From Candidatus Nomurabacteria bacterium (GTDB taxonomy: Bacteria > Patescibacteriota > Minisyncoccia > Phycocordibacterales > UBA9973): a stretch of 5,577 bases of DNA. Shown in pieces: positions 5,501-5,577 of this stretch (position 1 is its first letter; each line of letters starts with the position of its first letter). A program made the position numbers and the translations under genes. Where the stretch lies: NCBI GenBank assembly GCA_943354525.1, contig CALRCI010000026.1:2481-8057 (forward strand), in the 5' to 3' direction. The notes beneath the pieces were generated by a model. The model made no database searches. It had not been told where the DNA came from and was given only the letters and a program-made list of their open reading frames with translations.

Positions 5501-5577
5501 ATGTTGATTACTGAGAACATCCCACTCCGAGATCTGACGACATTCCGCATGGGCGGCGCGGCGCGTTTTTTTGCTAC
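5501..5577 (+). CDS. murB: UDP-N-acetylenolpyruvoylglucosamine reductase (MurB), N-terminus only (partial)
   Basis: The frame opens at the ATG at 5501 and runs off the right edge after 25 full codons. The visible protein contains ENIPLRDLTTFRMGGAARFF, which matches the signature start of MurB (N-x-PL..-TTFR-(I/M)GG-A), the first part of its FAD-binding domain. MurB is a cytoplasmic flavoenzyme that reduces the MurA product with NADPH to give UDP-N-acetylmuramic acid. Its position divergent from murA, with only 36 bases between the two start codons, fits the consecutive steps they catalyse. The catalytic residues lie beyond the window. Confidence 0.9.
   Translation, partial: MLITENIPLRDLTTFRMGGAARFFA

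Noticed and set aside
1..5577. Recoded stop codons, CRISPR arrays, tRNA or rRNA genes, insertion sequences
   Set aside because: All major genes read through without in-frame TGA and end in TAA. No spaced direct repeats, tRNA cloverleaf, rRNA core sequence, transposase or terminal inverted repeats were seen.

Overview
The window looks like an ordinary, densely packed chromosomal stretch from a small-genome bacterium, most likely a member of the Candidate Phyla Radiation (Patescibacteria), possibly Parcubacteria. That placement is an inference. It rests on a valyl-tRNA synthetase that stops where the anticodon-binding domain ends, a MurA enzyme carrying its own DNA-binding domain, a TsaD with an extra segment, promoters whose -10 boxes sit so close to the ATG that the mRNAs would be leaderless, and the absence of clear Shine-Dalgarno sites. 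The standard genetic code applies: no in-frame TGA is needed, and all four visible stop codons are TAA.

Layout, left to right. Positions 1-97 (minus strand) hold the first 32 codons of a membrane protein resembling the start of PrsW-family intramembrane proteases. Positions 101-2263 (minus) are valS, which ends 3 bases before that gene begins. The 73 bases at 2264-2336 hold back-to-back promoters for valS (leftward) and a small gene (rightward). Positions 2337-2744 (plus) encode an unrecognised 135-residue protein with a faint GIY-YIG-like signature. Its intrinsic terminator (2767-2801) lies inside the last codons of the convergent gene tsaD (2754-3905, minus). A strong 21-base hairpin (3922-3942) separates tsaD from the upstream murA (3947-5464, minus), which encodes an Xre/Cro-type helix-turn-helix fused to a complete MurA. 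A 36-base divergent promoter region (5465-5500) then separates murA from murB, whose first 25 codons (5501-5577, plus) close the window.

The divergent murA and murB encode the first two committed enzymes of peptidoglycan precursor synthesis, UDP-GlcNAc enolpyruvyl transfer and then reduction to UDP-MurNAc. Their promoters overlap base for base. Together with the DNA-binding domain on MurA, this suggests (inference) that MurA may sense substrate and control its own and murB transcription. tsaD and valS are tRNA-related housekeeping genes: t6A37 modification and tRNA(Val) charging. I see no mobile element, CRISPR array, rRNA or tRNA gene here.

The least ordinary items are the HTH-MurA fusion with its overlapping promoter pair, a perfect 26-base palindrome inside tsaD, the 36-residue insert in TsaD, and the small self-contained transcription unit between valS and tsaD.
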